NCBI GenBank assembly: GCA_905480425.1
Contig: CAJQQG010000026.1
Location: forward strand, 1 to 60,308
Source: an uncultured Flavobacteriaceae bacterium
GTDB taxonomy: Bacteria; Bacteroidota; Bacteroidia; Flavobacteriales; Flavobacteriaceae
Reading direction: 5' to 3'
Length of the DNA stretch: 60,308 bases
In this document: in pieces, positions 46,388-54,373 of the stretch
Position numbering within the stretch: the stretch's first letter is position 1
Layout: each line of letters begins with the position of its first letter
Program-made: the position numbers and the translations under genes
Notes under the pieces: generated by a model
The model's database searches: none
Seen by the model: only the letters and a program-made list of their open reading frames with translations
What the model was told of the DNA's origin: nothing

Positions 46388-46688
46388 ATCTTACGATATT
46401 AAATACTAATAACCTAACGGCACCTTTTATTAAGAATGTTTTAGGCTTTTTAGTTTTTGAGGATTATTAGTAACTCTTAGAAATTGACATTTATTTCTTT
46501 TGATTTAATAAAAATCCTGCTCTTTTCTGGAGGCCTGAAATTTAAAACACAAATTAAACTATATGCATGTAAACTTCAGTAAGTTTATGAAAAATACTGC
46601 TTTTAAAATTCTCTATATGGTTATGTTTATCTACGAATATTGACTTAAGAGGTTGTAGCTTTACAATTAATCATTAATAATAAACAAC
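46388..46688. other. 301-base gap with a degenerate repeat copy (K)
   Basis: No gene is apparent. A weak copy of the repeat family is present at 46561-46590: a shared CTTCAGTAAGTT within a diverged ATGCATGTAAA background, about 100 bases before the ATG at 46689. This distance is larger than for the other copies, so its role is uncertain. Confidence 0.3.
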
Positions 46689-46913
46689 ATGGATAGCGAA
46701 ACCTTTCATAAAATCAAAAAGTTTAAAATTCAGATAGATTTAAAAGTTAAAAGCGGAAAATATTCTCATTATGTTTTAGAGCAATTTGATACCATTGGAG
46801 AATTATTCGGATTAAGCGAAAACTTATTGATAGATGATGCTAATGAAGAGTATTATGATGAATTGAGTATATATTTAATTAATAGTTTAGTTAAAGAAGT
46901 TTATAAAAAGTAG
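46689..46913 (+). CDS. Small acidic helical protein (74 aa)
   Basis: 74 residues, no signal peptide: MDSETFHKIKKFKIQIDLKV, then an acidic stretch (DDANEEYYDEL) and a basic end. Not recognised. It resembles in size and composition the 72-residue protein at 44313, but no alignment was possible by eye. Confidence 0.4.
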   Translation: MDSETFHKIKKFKIQIDLKVKSGKYSHYVLEQFDTIGELFGLSENLLIDDANEEYYDELSIYLINSLVKEVYKK

Positions 46914-47045
46914 AAAAATACACAGAGTTATGCTATTGTGTATTTTAATTGCATCTAATAGTTTTTCCTAATAACTCTTTTACTTAATATCAATAAGAGT
47001 AAAAGATAACTATATGAAAAAAGCATTTCCTTTAAAAGTAAGCAT

Positions 47046-47240
47046 TTAAGGCGCTCTATTTTTCACATCTTTATCCGGGATTCTACCTTGATTTCCTATC
47101 CCGTCAAAATCACTTGAATCATATGAATTCATATTTTCTTTACGTTGAATTTTGTGTTGTTTTCTGATTATTGTCAAAAGAAAATATACGTAGACAATAA
47201 ATATTATTACTCCTACGATAAACATAATTTGGTTTTTCAT
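47046..47240 (-). CDS. Small single-helix membrane protein (64 aa)
   Basis: An N-terminal transmembrane helix (about residues 5-25) and a polar tail with SSDFDGIGNQGRIPDKD. The ATG overlaps the stop of the upstream gene (ATGA), so it is co-translated with its 61-residue neighbour. Not recognised. Confidence 0.45.
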   Translation of the reverse strand: MKNQIMFIVGVIIFIVYVYFLLTIIRKQHKIQRKENMNSYDSSDFDGIGNQGRIPDKDVKNRAP

Positions 47241-47422
47241 AGTCCGGAATTTTTATCATCACTTCTTCTTTGCCTTATCACAAATGCAAAGGCAAGAATA
47301 GTTACTGGCCATAGACCTACATATATGCCTTCAAGCTGATTGCCCGAAAACCACAAAAATATTGAATATAAAAAACTTAAAAAAGCAAGTATTACAGGGT
47401 AGTATTTTTCTACAAAAATCAT
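47237..47422 (-). CDS. Small two-helix membrane protein (61 aa)
   Basis: Two hydrophobic segments (about residues 8-24 and 33-50) and a basic C-terminal tail (RQRRSDDKNSG). First gene of a two-gene operon with the 64-residue membrane protein through a four-base overlap. Not recognised. Confidence 0.45.
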   Translation of the reverse strand: MIFVEKYYPVILAFLSFLYSIFLWFSGNQLEGIYVGLWPVTILAFAFVIRQRRSDDKNSGL

Positions 47423-47464
47423 TTTTATTGAAAGTTAATAAAATTAATTATAATAAATGTTTTT

Positions 47465-47511
47465 AACCACGGGGATATTATCTTAAGTAAGTTTTAGAAT
47501 TTGTTATATTT
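47465..47511 (+). repeat. Promoter-borne repeat, copy A
   Basis: Reads AACCACGGGGATATTATC then TTAAGTAAGTTTTAGAATTT and ends in GTTATATTTATATG. It lies 19 bases before the ATG of the DUF3784 gene (47530), in the same orientation. Confidence 0.6.
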
Positions 47512-47529
47512 ATATGTTATTAATTTACT

Positions 47530-47856
47530 ATGATGAATTCTCCTTTTATTGCAGTTTTAATTGCAGACATAATTTTTATATCAACTGCTTTAGGCTTAAA
47601 TAAAGAAAACGCTAAATATCTTTTGAGCGGTTATAATGCTATGTCAAAAAAGGAAAGAGAAAATTTTGATATTGTAAACTATCTTACACTTTTAAAAAAG
47701 TTTTTTTTAATACTTGCAGGATCTTCAACTATTGTATTTACTCTTTTAATTAATTTACTAAACGCAAAAATCGCGGTGATAAGTTATTCTTCGTATTTAA
47801 TTATTATGCTTATTTGGTTTATATTTAAGGGGAATAAATTTAAAATAAAACAGTAA
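47530..47856 (+). CDS. DUF3784-like membrane protein
   Basis: A 108-residue protein with three hydrophobic segments and the motif YLLSGYNAMSKKERENFDI between the first two, which is the hallmark of DUF3784 (a small Gram-positive/Bacteroidota membrane family of unknown function). The first two codons are both ATG, so the start may be 47533. It is preceded by repeat copy A. Confidence 0.65.
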   Translation: MMNSPFIAVLIADIIFISTALGLNKENAKYLLSGYNAMSKKERENFDIVNYLTLLKKFFLILAGSSTIVFTLLINLLNAKIAVISYSSYLIIMLIWFIFKGNKFKIKQ

Positions 47857-47915
47857 TAATTTTTATTTAAACTTCAGGTGTAAAATATTCAGCAATTCCA
47901 TTTTATGTAATAAAA

Positions 47916-48653
47916 TCATTTTCTTGAGTTAAGCTTTGCTAGTAACCTTAATATTTCAAGATATAACCATATAAGAGTAACTAATAAACCGAATGCCCCA
48001 TACCATTCCATATATTTTGGTGCCCCCTTTTCAGCCCCCTCCTCAATAAAATCAAAATCTAAAACTAGATTTAGAGCGGCTATTATTACAACAACAATAC
48101 TAAACCCAATACTTATTGGAGAAGCCTTATTTACACTCATTACACCCAGACCTGAGCCAAAAAAGCCCATAAAAAAGTTTATTAAGTAGACAATAGCAAT
48201 TCCTCCTGTTGCAGCAAATATTCCAAGTTTAAAATTTTCAGTTGCTTTTATATAGCCTGATCGATATGCGATCAATAACGAAACTAAGATCCCCACTGTT
48301 AAAAGTATAGCGTTTGTTACAATACCATCATATAAAGAATTGTACATATAAGATATTCCACCCAACATACCACCTTCTAATACTGCATAAATAGGAACAG
48401 TTATTGGAGCCCACTCTTTTTTATAAACAGTGATAATAGCTAATATGAATCCCCCTATACCACATCCAATTAGCAAGACTAGATTAATGGTGTTGAAAGT
48501 TAAATAACCCGCACCAACTAGAAGAAAAAGGCTTATTGCAGTTTTATTTACAGTCCCTTCAATAGTCATTTTATTATCACTGGAAATGGTGTTATCGAAA
48601 GTTTTTTTTGAAAGAACAGGATTACCTGACCTTAAAGATAGGTGTCTACTCAT
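47916..48653 (-). CDS. Bax inhibitor-1/YccA-like membrane protein
   Basis: A 245-residue polytopic protein with about seven transmembrane helices. The N-terminal soluble segment (RSGNPVLSKKTFDN) and the C-terminal DFDFIEEGAEKGAPKYMEWY region, with the conserved Asp-Glu pair, are typical of the bacterial YccA-like BI-1 group, which are pH-sensitive calcium leak channels or FtsH-interacting proteins. It is a well conserved, housekeeping-like gene inside the accessory region. Confidence 0.8.
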   Translation of the reverse strand: MSRHLSLRSGNPVLSKKTFDNTISSDNKMTIEGTVNKTAISLFLLVGAGYLTFNTINLVLLIGCGIGGFILAIITVYKKEWAPITVPIYAVLEGGMLGGISYMYNSLYDGIVTNAILLTVGILVSLLIAYRSGYIKATENFKLGIFAATGGIAIVYLINFFMGFFGSGLGVMSVNKASPISIGFSIVVVIIAALNLVLDFDFIEEGAEKGAPKYMEWYGAFGLLVTLIWLYLEILRLLAKLNSRK

Positions 48654-48813
48654 AATAAGTTTTTAATAGTAAAATTCAAATAACAAAGATATTAGGTTGA
48701 AATAAATTAGACTCTAAATTATTGTATTAAGATTTATACGGTATTTGTGACGAATTAATACCCTTTATAATGCCTAAAAACAAAAAAGTAGCTTCAATAT
48801 CAGCCTAAGTTTA

Positions 48814-48859
48814 TGGTTTCCAAAGCATATAAGATGATACTGTTTTATTTGTAACTTTA
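48814..48859 (+). repeat. Promoter-borne repeat, copy L (degenerate)
   Basis: Contains CCAAAGCATATAAGATGAT and TACTGTTTTATTTG, resembling copy E at its start and end, five bases before the ATG at 48864. The identity is low, and the assignment rests on its position and on those two blocks. Confidence 0.3.
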
Positions 48860-48863
48860 GGGA

Positions 48864-48965
48864 ATGAAAAAATGGAGTACTCCAAGGCAGATTATTTTTC
48901 AAGGTTTACTTATAATTATTGTATTAGTTGCATATAACCTATATACGGGAAGACTTTCCTTCTGA
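48864..48965 (+). CDS. 33-residue single-helix membrane peptide
   Basis: MKKWSTPRQIIFQGLLIIIV and LVAYNLYTGRLSF: a short basic N-terminus and one hydrophobic helix. It may be a real small gene because a -7-like TAACTTTA and a weak repeat copy precede it. Function unknown. Confidence 0.35.
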   Translation: MKKWSTPRQIIFQGLLIIIVLVAYNLYTGRLSF

Positions 48966-49006
48966 CTTAAAAATCACATAAGAGTTTTAAAGTTTCTTTT
49001 TCTTTT

Positions 49007-49050
49007 AAACCACAGCCATATAATCTTAAGTAAGTCATATGATTTGGGAT
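49007..49050 (+). repeat. Promoter-borne repeat, copy B
   Basis: Starts AAACCACAGCCATATAATC, continues TTAAGTAAGTCATATGATTT and is followed by GGGATTG. It lies about 50 bases before the ATG at 49102, and the remaining leader carries the second conserved element (AATCATAAACCAATTACAATG). Confidence 0.6.
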
Positions 49051-49101
49051 TGCATAGGAATATGTTTAAGTTTGAATGTTATTAATCATAAACCAATTAC
49101 A

Positions 49102-49779
49102 ATGAAAAAAATAATATTAATATTAATTTCTACAATGTCATTTGGACAGACTAGATATTGGACTTCCTATAATGTTACTATAGAGCCTGAAAATATTGAA
49201 GCGGTATACAATCTTTTTGATGATTATTTTAAATCGAATCCCACTTCAGAAGATGTTGATGCCTATTTATATGAAAATCATTTTAGAGATTATGGCAATA
49301 ACTATACGCATTCATTTATTTGGGCTGGGAGTCTTGAAGGAATGGGCGCACAATATGCACCAAAAGAGAATAATGCTTGGGAATTGTTAATAACAAAAGC
49401 AAGTCAATTAATCAAAGAAACGCATAGTGCTTCAATGGGTAATACTCTTGTAAATGTTGGTGAAAATAAACCAATTCAGAGATATTTTTATTTAGATGTT
49501 GAAGACCCTGAAAAATACTTAATAGCTTTTAAAAAATCTCTAAAATTCAGATCTAAAGATCGTCAAACATTATTAGGCGGTTTTTCTGCTGGTCTTTCTC
49601 CAGATGGTGAATCCCATTGGGTTATTGTTGGGTTTGATGATATGAAATCTGCTATGGATCCTGGAGCTTTCAGAAGAAGCAATCCAGAAGCACAAAAGTC
49701 TTGGGACGAATACCGAAAAAATAGAGGTAATTCTCGCTTGGTAAGATCGGGATTACGTCTTTTAATGGGAAGCTGGTAA
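49102..49779 (+). CDS. Secreted ABM-like protein B
   Basis: A 225-residue secreted protein (signal peptide to about MSFGQ). Its pattern of two strand-helix halves with Trp-rich strands (TRYWTSYNVTIEP, FIWAGSLEG, SHWVIVGFDD) is like the protein at 41307. ATG 49102 replaces an upstream open frame start, because the 21 codons before it are the repeat and leader region. It ends in RLLMGSW. Function unknown; the fold is inferred. Confidence 0.55.
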   Translation: MKKIILILISTMSFGQTRYWTSYNVTIEPENIEAVYNLFDDYFKSNPTSEDVDAYLYENHFRDYGNNYTHSFIWAGSLEGMGAQYAPKENNAWELLITKASQLIKETHSASMGNTLVNVGENKPIQRYFYLDVEDPEKYLIAFKKSLKFRSKDRQTLLGGFSAGLSPDGESHWVIVGFDDMKSAMDPGAFRRSNPEAQKSWDEYRKNRGNSRLVRSGLRLLMGSW

Positions 49780-49874
49780 GTAAAAATTAATTTTATGTTT
49801 TTTTAGTCCCCCTAGCAGAAGAATTAACATTAATACATTCAACATTCTAAACAAATACATTTATTGAGTAATCC

Positions 49875-49904
49875 AAACCTCACTAATTAGATTTAGTGAC
49901 GTTT
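49875..49904 (+). terminator. Hairpin AAACCTCACTAA / TTAGTGACGTTT with T-rich tail
   Basis: A 12-bp stem with one C-C mismatch around loop TTAGAT, followed by GTTTTATTTCTTTT. It lies about 100 bases after the ABM-like B gene and fits an intrinsic terminator. A weaker relative (ACTAA...TTAGTGACG) occurs near 57604, after the gene at 57133. Confidence 0.5.
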
Positions 49905-50055
49905 TATTTCTTTTAACTTTTTTTATTTTAAGTAGGCCAATTAATAATATAATTGACTACTTTTAATTAATCTAAACACAAACTACTGTATTGCAGTTAT
50001 TTACGTAATAATATTTGTTGCTTTCATAAATTACATTAGTTTAGAATCAGTAAAA

Positions 50056-50496
50056 ATGTATAGGAGTAAATGTGCTTTAGCAAATTTTCTTGATCACTTT
50101 GGTGATAAATGGTCTTTATTAATAATCAGAGATATATTTATTGAAAAAACAACTTTCAGTGATTTTATCAAAAGTGCCGAAGGAATTGCTTCTAATATTT
50201 TAACAAATAGATTAAAAAGTTTGATAGAGCATGGATTAATAGATTATAAAATTAATCCAGAGAATAAAAAAATCAAATGGTATTATCTAACTGATAAGGC
50301 AGTTGATGTCTATCCTGTAATTATTGAAATGGTTAAATGGAGTGATAAAAAATTAAATAAAGAATTTGGTCCAATAACTAACCAGTGGATAAAAGAAAAC
50401 AGTATGGGTTCAACTAATTTTGTTTCTAACGAAAAAATTTTAAAATATAAAAAGTTTAGAAATGAAATTTTTCTTAAATGTTTAAATCAAGAATGA
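50056..50496 (+). CDS. HxlR family transcriptional regulator
   Basis: A 146-residue winged helix-turn-helix protein: CALANFLDHFGDKWSLLIIR with its conserved Cys, then the recognition region ASNILTNRLKSLIEHGLIDY and the wing KIKWYYLTDK. HxlR members respond to aldehydes, quinones or other electrophiles through an N-terminal Cys, and here Cys6 is in the expected place. It is followed by a DoxX gene 199 bases downstream, a common partner of such regulators. It is the only transcription factor in the accessory region. Confidence 0.85.
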   Translation: MYRSKCALANFLDHFGDKWSLLIIRDIFIEKTTFSDFIKSAEGIASNILTNRLKSLIEHGLIDYKINPENKKIKWYYLTDKAVDVYPVIIEMVKWSDKKLNKEFGPITNQWIKENSMGSTNFVSNEKILKYKKFRNEIFLKCLNQE

Positions 50497-50649
50497 TTTA
50501 AACATTTAGACTATTTTTCCCAATATACTTTCTATCAAATATATCTTTAATTATGAATTTTTATAAAAAAATTACTATGATTATTGGTTTAGAAGAGATT
50601 TAAGATTGTATGATAAAGAAGGAATTTTTAATTCTTGAACAATGAACTT

Positions 50650-50690
50650 ATAGGCATATCATCTTCAGTATTTTCAGAGAATTTGCAATT
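50650..50690 (+). repeat. Promoter-borne repeat, copy G
   Basis: Contains ATAGGCATATCATCTTCAGT, nearly the consensus, then TTTTCAGAGAATTTGCAATT. It falls inside the first codons of a longer open frame and so argues that translation begins at ATG 50695, just after it. Confidence 0.6.
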
Positions 50691-50694
50691 TTTT

Positions 50695-51126
50695 ATGACA
50701 ATTAAAACAAATACTTTTCAAAATAGCATTAGAATCCTATTAGGTTTAATTATGATATACATAGGAATAGGGCATTTAACATTTTTACAAATTGCTTTTC
50801 AAGCACAAGTCCCTTCTTGGTTAACAAAACAGAAAAACTTAATTGATTTGATAATAATTACTTCTGGAATTATTGAAATTATTTTAGGAATTTTGATGGT
50901 AGTAGGAGGTAAATTAAAAGTAAAAACAGGAATTTCCTTAGCAATTTTTTATGTTTTAATTTTCCCAGGAAACATTAACCAATATGTAAATGAAATAGAT
51001 GCTTTCAATTTAAATACTGATACAAGTAGATTTATGCGTTTGTTATTTCAGCCCATACTAGTTTTACTGGCTTTATTTTCTTCGGGAGGATTATGGTTTT
51101 TAAAAAACAGAAAACAAACAAACTAA
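50695..51126 (+). CDS. DoxX family membrane protein
   Basis: A 143-residue protein with four helices and the conserved end FPGNINQYVNEIDAFNLNTD then RLLFQPILVLLALFSSG, typical of DoxX-like proteins next to HxlR or quinone-response genes. The start is set by repeat copy G, which overlaps 20 codons of a longer open frame; those codons lack a signal. It is a third DoxX-type protein in the window. A -7-like element was not seen other than the repeat's end. Confidence 0.75.
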   Translation: MTIKTNTFQNSIRILLGLIMIYIGIGHLTFLQIAFQAQVPSWLTKQKNLIDLIIITSGIIEIILGILMVVGGKLKVKTGISLAIFYVLIFPGNINQYVNEIDAFNLNTDTSRFMRLLFQPILVLLALFSSGGLWFLKNRKQTN

Positions 51127-51168
51127 ACCAAAATTATGATGTCTTCAGTAAGTTTTTTTATTTGGGTC
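51125..51168 (+). repeat. Promoter-borne repeat, copy I (degenerate)
   Basis: Begins AAACCAAAATTATGATG, keeps CTTCAGTAAGTT and has a T-rich remainder with TTTGGG. It starts at the stop of the DoxX gene and precedes the ABM-like C gene (51222) with leader AATCATAAATCAAATTAAAATG between. Confidence 0.5.
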
Positions 51169-51221
51169 TCTTTTATAAATTATATATAAATTGCAAATTA
51201 TTAATCATAAATCAAATTAAA

Positions 51222-51968
51222 ATGAAAAAAATACTTTTATTTATTTGTATCGTTATGTTTTCAAATTCATATGGTCAAAGAAATTCAGATGCAGAATATT
51301 GGAATACATTTCATTACAAAGCAAAATCAGGAATGGAAAATAAATTTATCCAGTCGGCAGCAAAAAAGACAAAAAAATATAATGCTGAACAAGACAACTT
51401 TATTATTACCTATAAGATAAGTACAGGTCAGAATGCCGGAGTATTTGAAAGAATAATGCCTTTTCAAACTTCAGAAGGATATGACAGAGATACTTCAGCA
51501 GAACTTAAATATTGGGCTGATAATGTTATGCCGTTTGCAGAATCAGTAGGAGGTCAGCAAATTTGGGAAAGAGAAAAATGGGCTGATGTGAACGTGGATG
51601 TAACGACTCCCCCTTATAAACATTTGATTAAAAATATTTATGTTGTAAAACAGACCCATAATGAATATTTTGGGAGATGGACTCAAAGAATAGGTAAGGT
51701 TATGGCAAAAAGACGACCAGATAGTAGTAGAATTATGTTAAGCCTTGTTTCAGGTGGGCGAAGTAATACTTTTGTTTCATATGTAGGATTTAATACATTT
51801 AAACATTCCAATCCAGATTTTGATTCTTCTTGGGAAGAAGACTACAATGAAATGTTTGGCTGGGAAACATTTAAAGCAGATCAAAAAGCATTTCGGGAGT
51901 CATTAGAGATGATTATTGGTCACCAAAGGGAATCTCTTGAATTAGTTGAGGAGCTTCTCCCAAATTAA
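51222..51968 (+). CDS. Secreted ABM-like protein C
   Basis: A 248-residue secreted protein (signal peptide to NSYGQR). Its halves have Trp/Phe-rich strands (AEYWNTFHYKAKSG, ELKYWADNVMPF, YVGFNTFKHSN) and long amphipathic helices, like proteins A and B. The upstream 43 codons of the open frame are not coding: they cover repeat copy I and the common leader. It ends just before a terminator. Function unknown. Confidence 0.55.
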   Translation: MKKILLFICIVMFSNSYGQRNSDAEYWNTFHYKAKSGMENKFIQSAAKKTKKYNAEQDNFIITYKISTGQNAGVFERIMPFQTSEGYDRDTSAELKYWADNVMPFAESVGGQQIWEREKWADVNVDVTTPPYKHLIKNIYVVKQTHNEYFGRWTQRIGKVMAKRRPDSSRIMLSLVSGGRSNTFVSYVGFNTFKHSNPDFDSSWEEDYNEMFGWETFKADQKAFRESLEMIIGHQRESLELVEELLPN

Positions 51969-51979
51969 AAATATAAATT

Positions 51980-52000
51980 AACCCTCCCAATTGGAGGGTT
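51980..52000 (+). terminator. Strong hairpin AACCCTCC / GGAGGGTT
   Basis: A perfect 8-bp GC-rich stem with loop CAATT, 11 bases after the ABM-like C stop, followed by TACTTTT. It likely terminates that gene and the convergent gene at 52048. Confidence 0.7.
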
Positions 52001-52047
52001 TACTTTTAGATCAAAGCAACTTCATTTTAATTAAGTCCTGTTTTTAG

Positions 52048-52518
52048 TTATTTTCTGACATATCCTCCAATGGATTCTCTATATTCAATCACAAAGCCAT
52101 TTTCAGAACAAAACTTTTTAAACTCATCAGATGCTTTTCCTAAAACAATGAATGATTCAATCTCAAAAAACTTGAAAAATTTTTCAAAATTTGGGCCACT
52201 AATAAAATCTTCGCCGTGTTTAATTCCATCTAAACTATTATTATATTTCTCGATCAATGTTACCTTATTCCCATCATCTGAAATATAGTATCCGTATATA
52301 GTTGAAGGCTCTCTTTCTAAGATAAAATCAGATAAATATTGAGTAAAATCTTCAACTTCAGCTTTTAAATTATTTTTTGTGCTCATCTCTAAAATGAATA
52401 TTAGCTCATTTGAATCAGAATTGTTTAAAACATTTGAATCTTTGTGAATTATATTTTTGCAGCTTAAAATTGCAAATAAAAGAGCTAATAAAATTGAGAT
52501 CGATTTAAGTTGTCGCAT
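52048..52518 (-). CDS. ABM-like lipoprotein
   Basis: A 156-residue lipoprotein (lipobox LFAILSC). It contains an antibiotic-biosynthesis-monooxygenase/quinol monooxygenase-like domain: FILEREPSTIYGYYISDDGN followed by a strand and helix ending KFFKFFEIESFIVLGKAS, the order of ABM proteins. A short helix and strand follow. The start ATG 52518 is preceded by AACCATAAATTAATTACA, the same leader as the other secreted genes. A conserved His (IKHGED) is where the ABM family places one. Confidence 0.6.
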   Translation of the reverse strand: MRQLKSISILLALLFAILSCKNIIHKDSNVLNNSDSNELIFILEMSTKNNLKAEVEDFTQYLSDFILEREPSTIYGYYISDDGNKVTLIEKYNNSLDGIKHGEDFISGPNFEKFFKFFEIESFIVLGKASDEFKKFCSENGFVIEYRESIGGYVRK

Positions 52519-52557
52519 TGTAATTAATTTATGGTTAGAAGATTTAAACTTTTAGAG

Positions 52558-52610
52558 ATTCTTATAAAAAACTAAATCCCTATCCTTACGAAAGATGATA
52601 TACTCATGAA
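52558..52610 (-). repeat. Promoter-borne repeat, copy N (minus strand)
   Basis: On the minus strand it reads CATGAGTATATCATCTTTCG and TAAGGATAGGGATTTAG, matching the family with about ten differences, and precedes the ABM-like lipoprotein gene (52518) in the same orientation. Confidence 0.5.
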
Positions 52611-52804
52611 TTTTTTTCTTTGTGTTATTGAAGTATGTACTAAATCCTAAGGGGCTTAGTGCGATTATAAAAATAATAATAATATTCGTGTAATTTAAAT
52701 ATTATGGCATACCTTTTAATAATTCAGATGAAAAAATAGAAACATATCAGCTTGTTAAATTTTGATTTATAATAAAACGGCCCTTAAGCTTATTATAATT
52801 GATT

Positions 52805-53653
52805 TTAATGTTTGTATGAGCCGTCGGGAAGTATAGTTGGTAAATTATATATTGGATTAGTCAATAATTCAAATATTTCATTATCTGTGTTTTCTAATAA
52901 ATCCGCAGTATTTAATTTCCATTCTTTACCAATTTCATTTAATCGATTTTCTTGAGCGCCCAGAATAGATGTTAATGCCCAGTATAAATATTCAATAGTT
53001 TGGCAAGTTTCATAATCACAAGTTGAATCGTAATAACTGAACCAAGCATTTGCAGGATAAATAGAAGGGATTTTAAAAAATCGTCCTCCACGAGCGACAT
53101 CCATTGCTTTTGACAATGCTGATTTTTTATTTTTACCAAAAGTTCCAGGGTAAGCATATGAATGTCCAGCATTGTTGATTAAATGAAGTACTTCCTCTAA
53201 AGTTGCATCGAATCTTCCAGTTTTGCCATTAGAAACAAAAGAAGGATTGGTTTCGTCATTTCCTAAATCTTGACCAATTCTCACCGAAGGGGGCCTTATA
53301 TTTAAATCCTTTTCTTTCTTCCACATAACTAAAAAGGCCTTATTCTCTAGCATTTTATTCAATACCAATTGATTGTCTATTAAACCATCCTCATCATTAT
53401 CAAGATATTGAGCCATTACGTTAGCAGCGTGTAATAGTTTAGCGTCTTCTACTTCTCTAACGGCATAAAGGTCAATACCAAAAACAATAACCTTTTTGTT
53501 AAAACTGGATAAACCAATGTCATTATTTGGGACAATATTGAAGTTTGGATCTTTTCCCACATCGATTGGCCCACCCTTGAGATTTAACGTTTTACAAGAA
53601 ATAAAGGTCAAGTAGATTAAGAACAACAATCTATTTATTTTAATGCAATCCAT
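52805..53653 (-). CDS. Hypothetical lipoprotein with EF-hand-like loop and EEVLH motif
   Basis: A 282-residue lipoprotein (lipobox LTFISC). It contains a calcium-binding-like DNDEDGLIDN loop near residue 85, an EEVLHLINNAGH segment that might chelate metal, and CDYETCQTIEYLYW. No recognised family by eye. The Cys pair suggests a disulfide. It stands alone with ample spacers. The metal idea is speculative. Confidence 0.5.
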   Translation of the reverse strand: MDCIKINRLLFLIYLTFISCKTLNLKGGPIDVGKDPNFNIVPNNDIGLSSFNKKVIVFGIDLYAVREVEDAKLLHAANVMAQYLDNDEDGLIDNQLVLNKMLENKAFLVMWKKEKDLNIRPPSVRIGQDLGNDETNPSFVSNGKTGRFDATLEEVLHLINNAGHSYAYPGTFGKNKKSALSKAMDVARGGRFFKIPSIYPANAWFSYYDSTCDYETCQTIEYLYWALTSILGAQENRLNEIGKEWKLNTADLLENTDNEIFELLTNPIYNLPTILPDGSYKH

Positions 53654-53732
53654 AAAATCACAAGATATAAATCTTTAAAAAAGAATAACACTTAAACTCA
53701 CTAAAATGAATCAAAAATAAATGACCCTTAAA

Positions 53733-54146
53733 CTATTTTGCCTTCTCGAATTTAAATGACTTAATAAACACATACAAGAAAAACAGAAAGAAGAGCCAAT
53801 CATTTATACCATATAAAGCGTAGAAAATTCCTGCCATTTGGTCTTTATTAAACAATGCAAAGAGATCATTATTAGAAATCCAATTGATCCAATTTAATCC
53901 ATAAAGAAATTTTTCGATTGCAAACACTCCAACAAGCCAATTCAATTCCTCATATTTTTGAGAGACAGATAAAAACACTAAGCCCCAAACAACAATCATT
54001 AGCAAACCAAAATTAGATATTACAACTGGGTCAGCAGCAGTGATAGCATCATTTGTAAAAAATCTTGAAAAAATCAAAACACCTCCAATATTCATTATTC
54101 CCGAAAGAACAAATCCTTTTGTAATTACTCCTTTACTGATTTTCAT
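53733..54146 (-). CDS. Four-helix membrane protein (137 aa)
   Basis: Hydrophobic segments at about residues 9-30, 42-60, 70-88 and 104-126, with short loops, MNIGGVLIFSRFF and GLNWINWIS between them. Not recognised by family. Its promoter region holds TTATATTAG about 30 bases upstream of the ATG, similar to the -7-like end of repeat copy E. It faces the terminator-repeat block at 54181-54260. Confidence 0.5.
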   Translation of the reverse strand: MKISKGVITKGFVLSGIMNIGGVLIFSRFFTNDAITAADPVVISNFGLLMIVVWGLVFLSVSQKYEELNWLVGVFAIEKFLYGLNWINWISNNDLFALFNKDQMAGIFYALYGINDWLFFLFFLYVFIKSFKFEKAK

Positions 54147-54180
54147 AAAACATACTTAGGTTAAAGCTAATATAAGAAAA

Positions 54181-54210
54181 CCCTCTAATTATATTTAGGG
54201 GCGTTTTTTT
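54181..54210 (+). terminator. Imperfect hairpin with T-run; no plus-strand gene upstream
   Basis: CCCT...AGGGG stem with one bulge followed by GCGTTTTTTT. It looks like a plus-strand intrinsic terminator, but the nearest upstream gene is on the minus strand. It could serve the minus-strand message weakly or be left from a lost gene. Repeat copy C begins immediately after it. Confidence 0.4.
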
Positions 54211-54260
54211 AACCACAGGCATATCATCTTCAGTAAGTTCTAAAGCGATAAATTTATTTC
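54211..54260 (+). repeat. Promoter-borne repeat, copy C
   Basis: AACCACAGGCATATCATC followed by TTCAGTAAGTTCTAAAG: identical to copies E and F over the core. It directly follows the T-run of a terminator, and is about 115 bases before the GNAT-like gene, farther than other copies. A later TATATTTA at about 54280 may be the -7 box. Confidence 0.65.
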
Positions 54261-54373
54261 GAACAATAAACTTTTTGCTATATTTAAAGAACTAAAAGCT
54301 ACCATAATAAAAAAAGTACATTTGATCTAGGAAATATATTTTATTCACTCTCATAAGTTTCACTTTTTTCATA

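Noticed and set aside
49039-49101. Coding extension upstream of ABM-like protein B
   Set aside because: The open frame before ATG 49102 runs through the repeat and leader region and puts 21 codons before an obvious signal peptide; the same holds for 51093-51221, 50635-50694 and 41308-41367.
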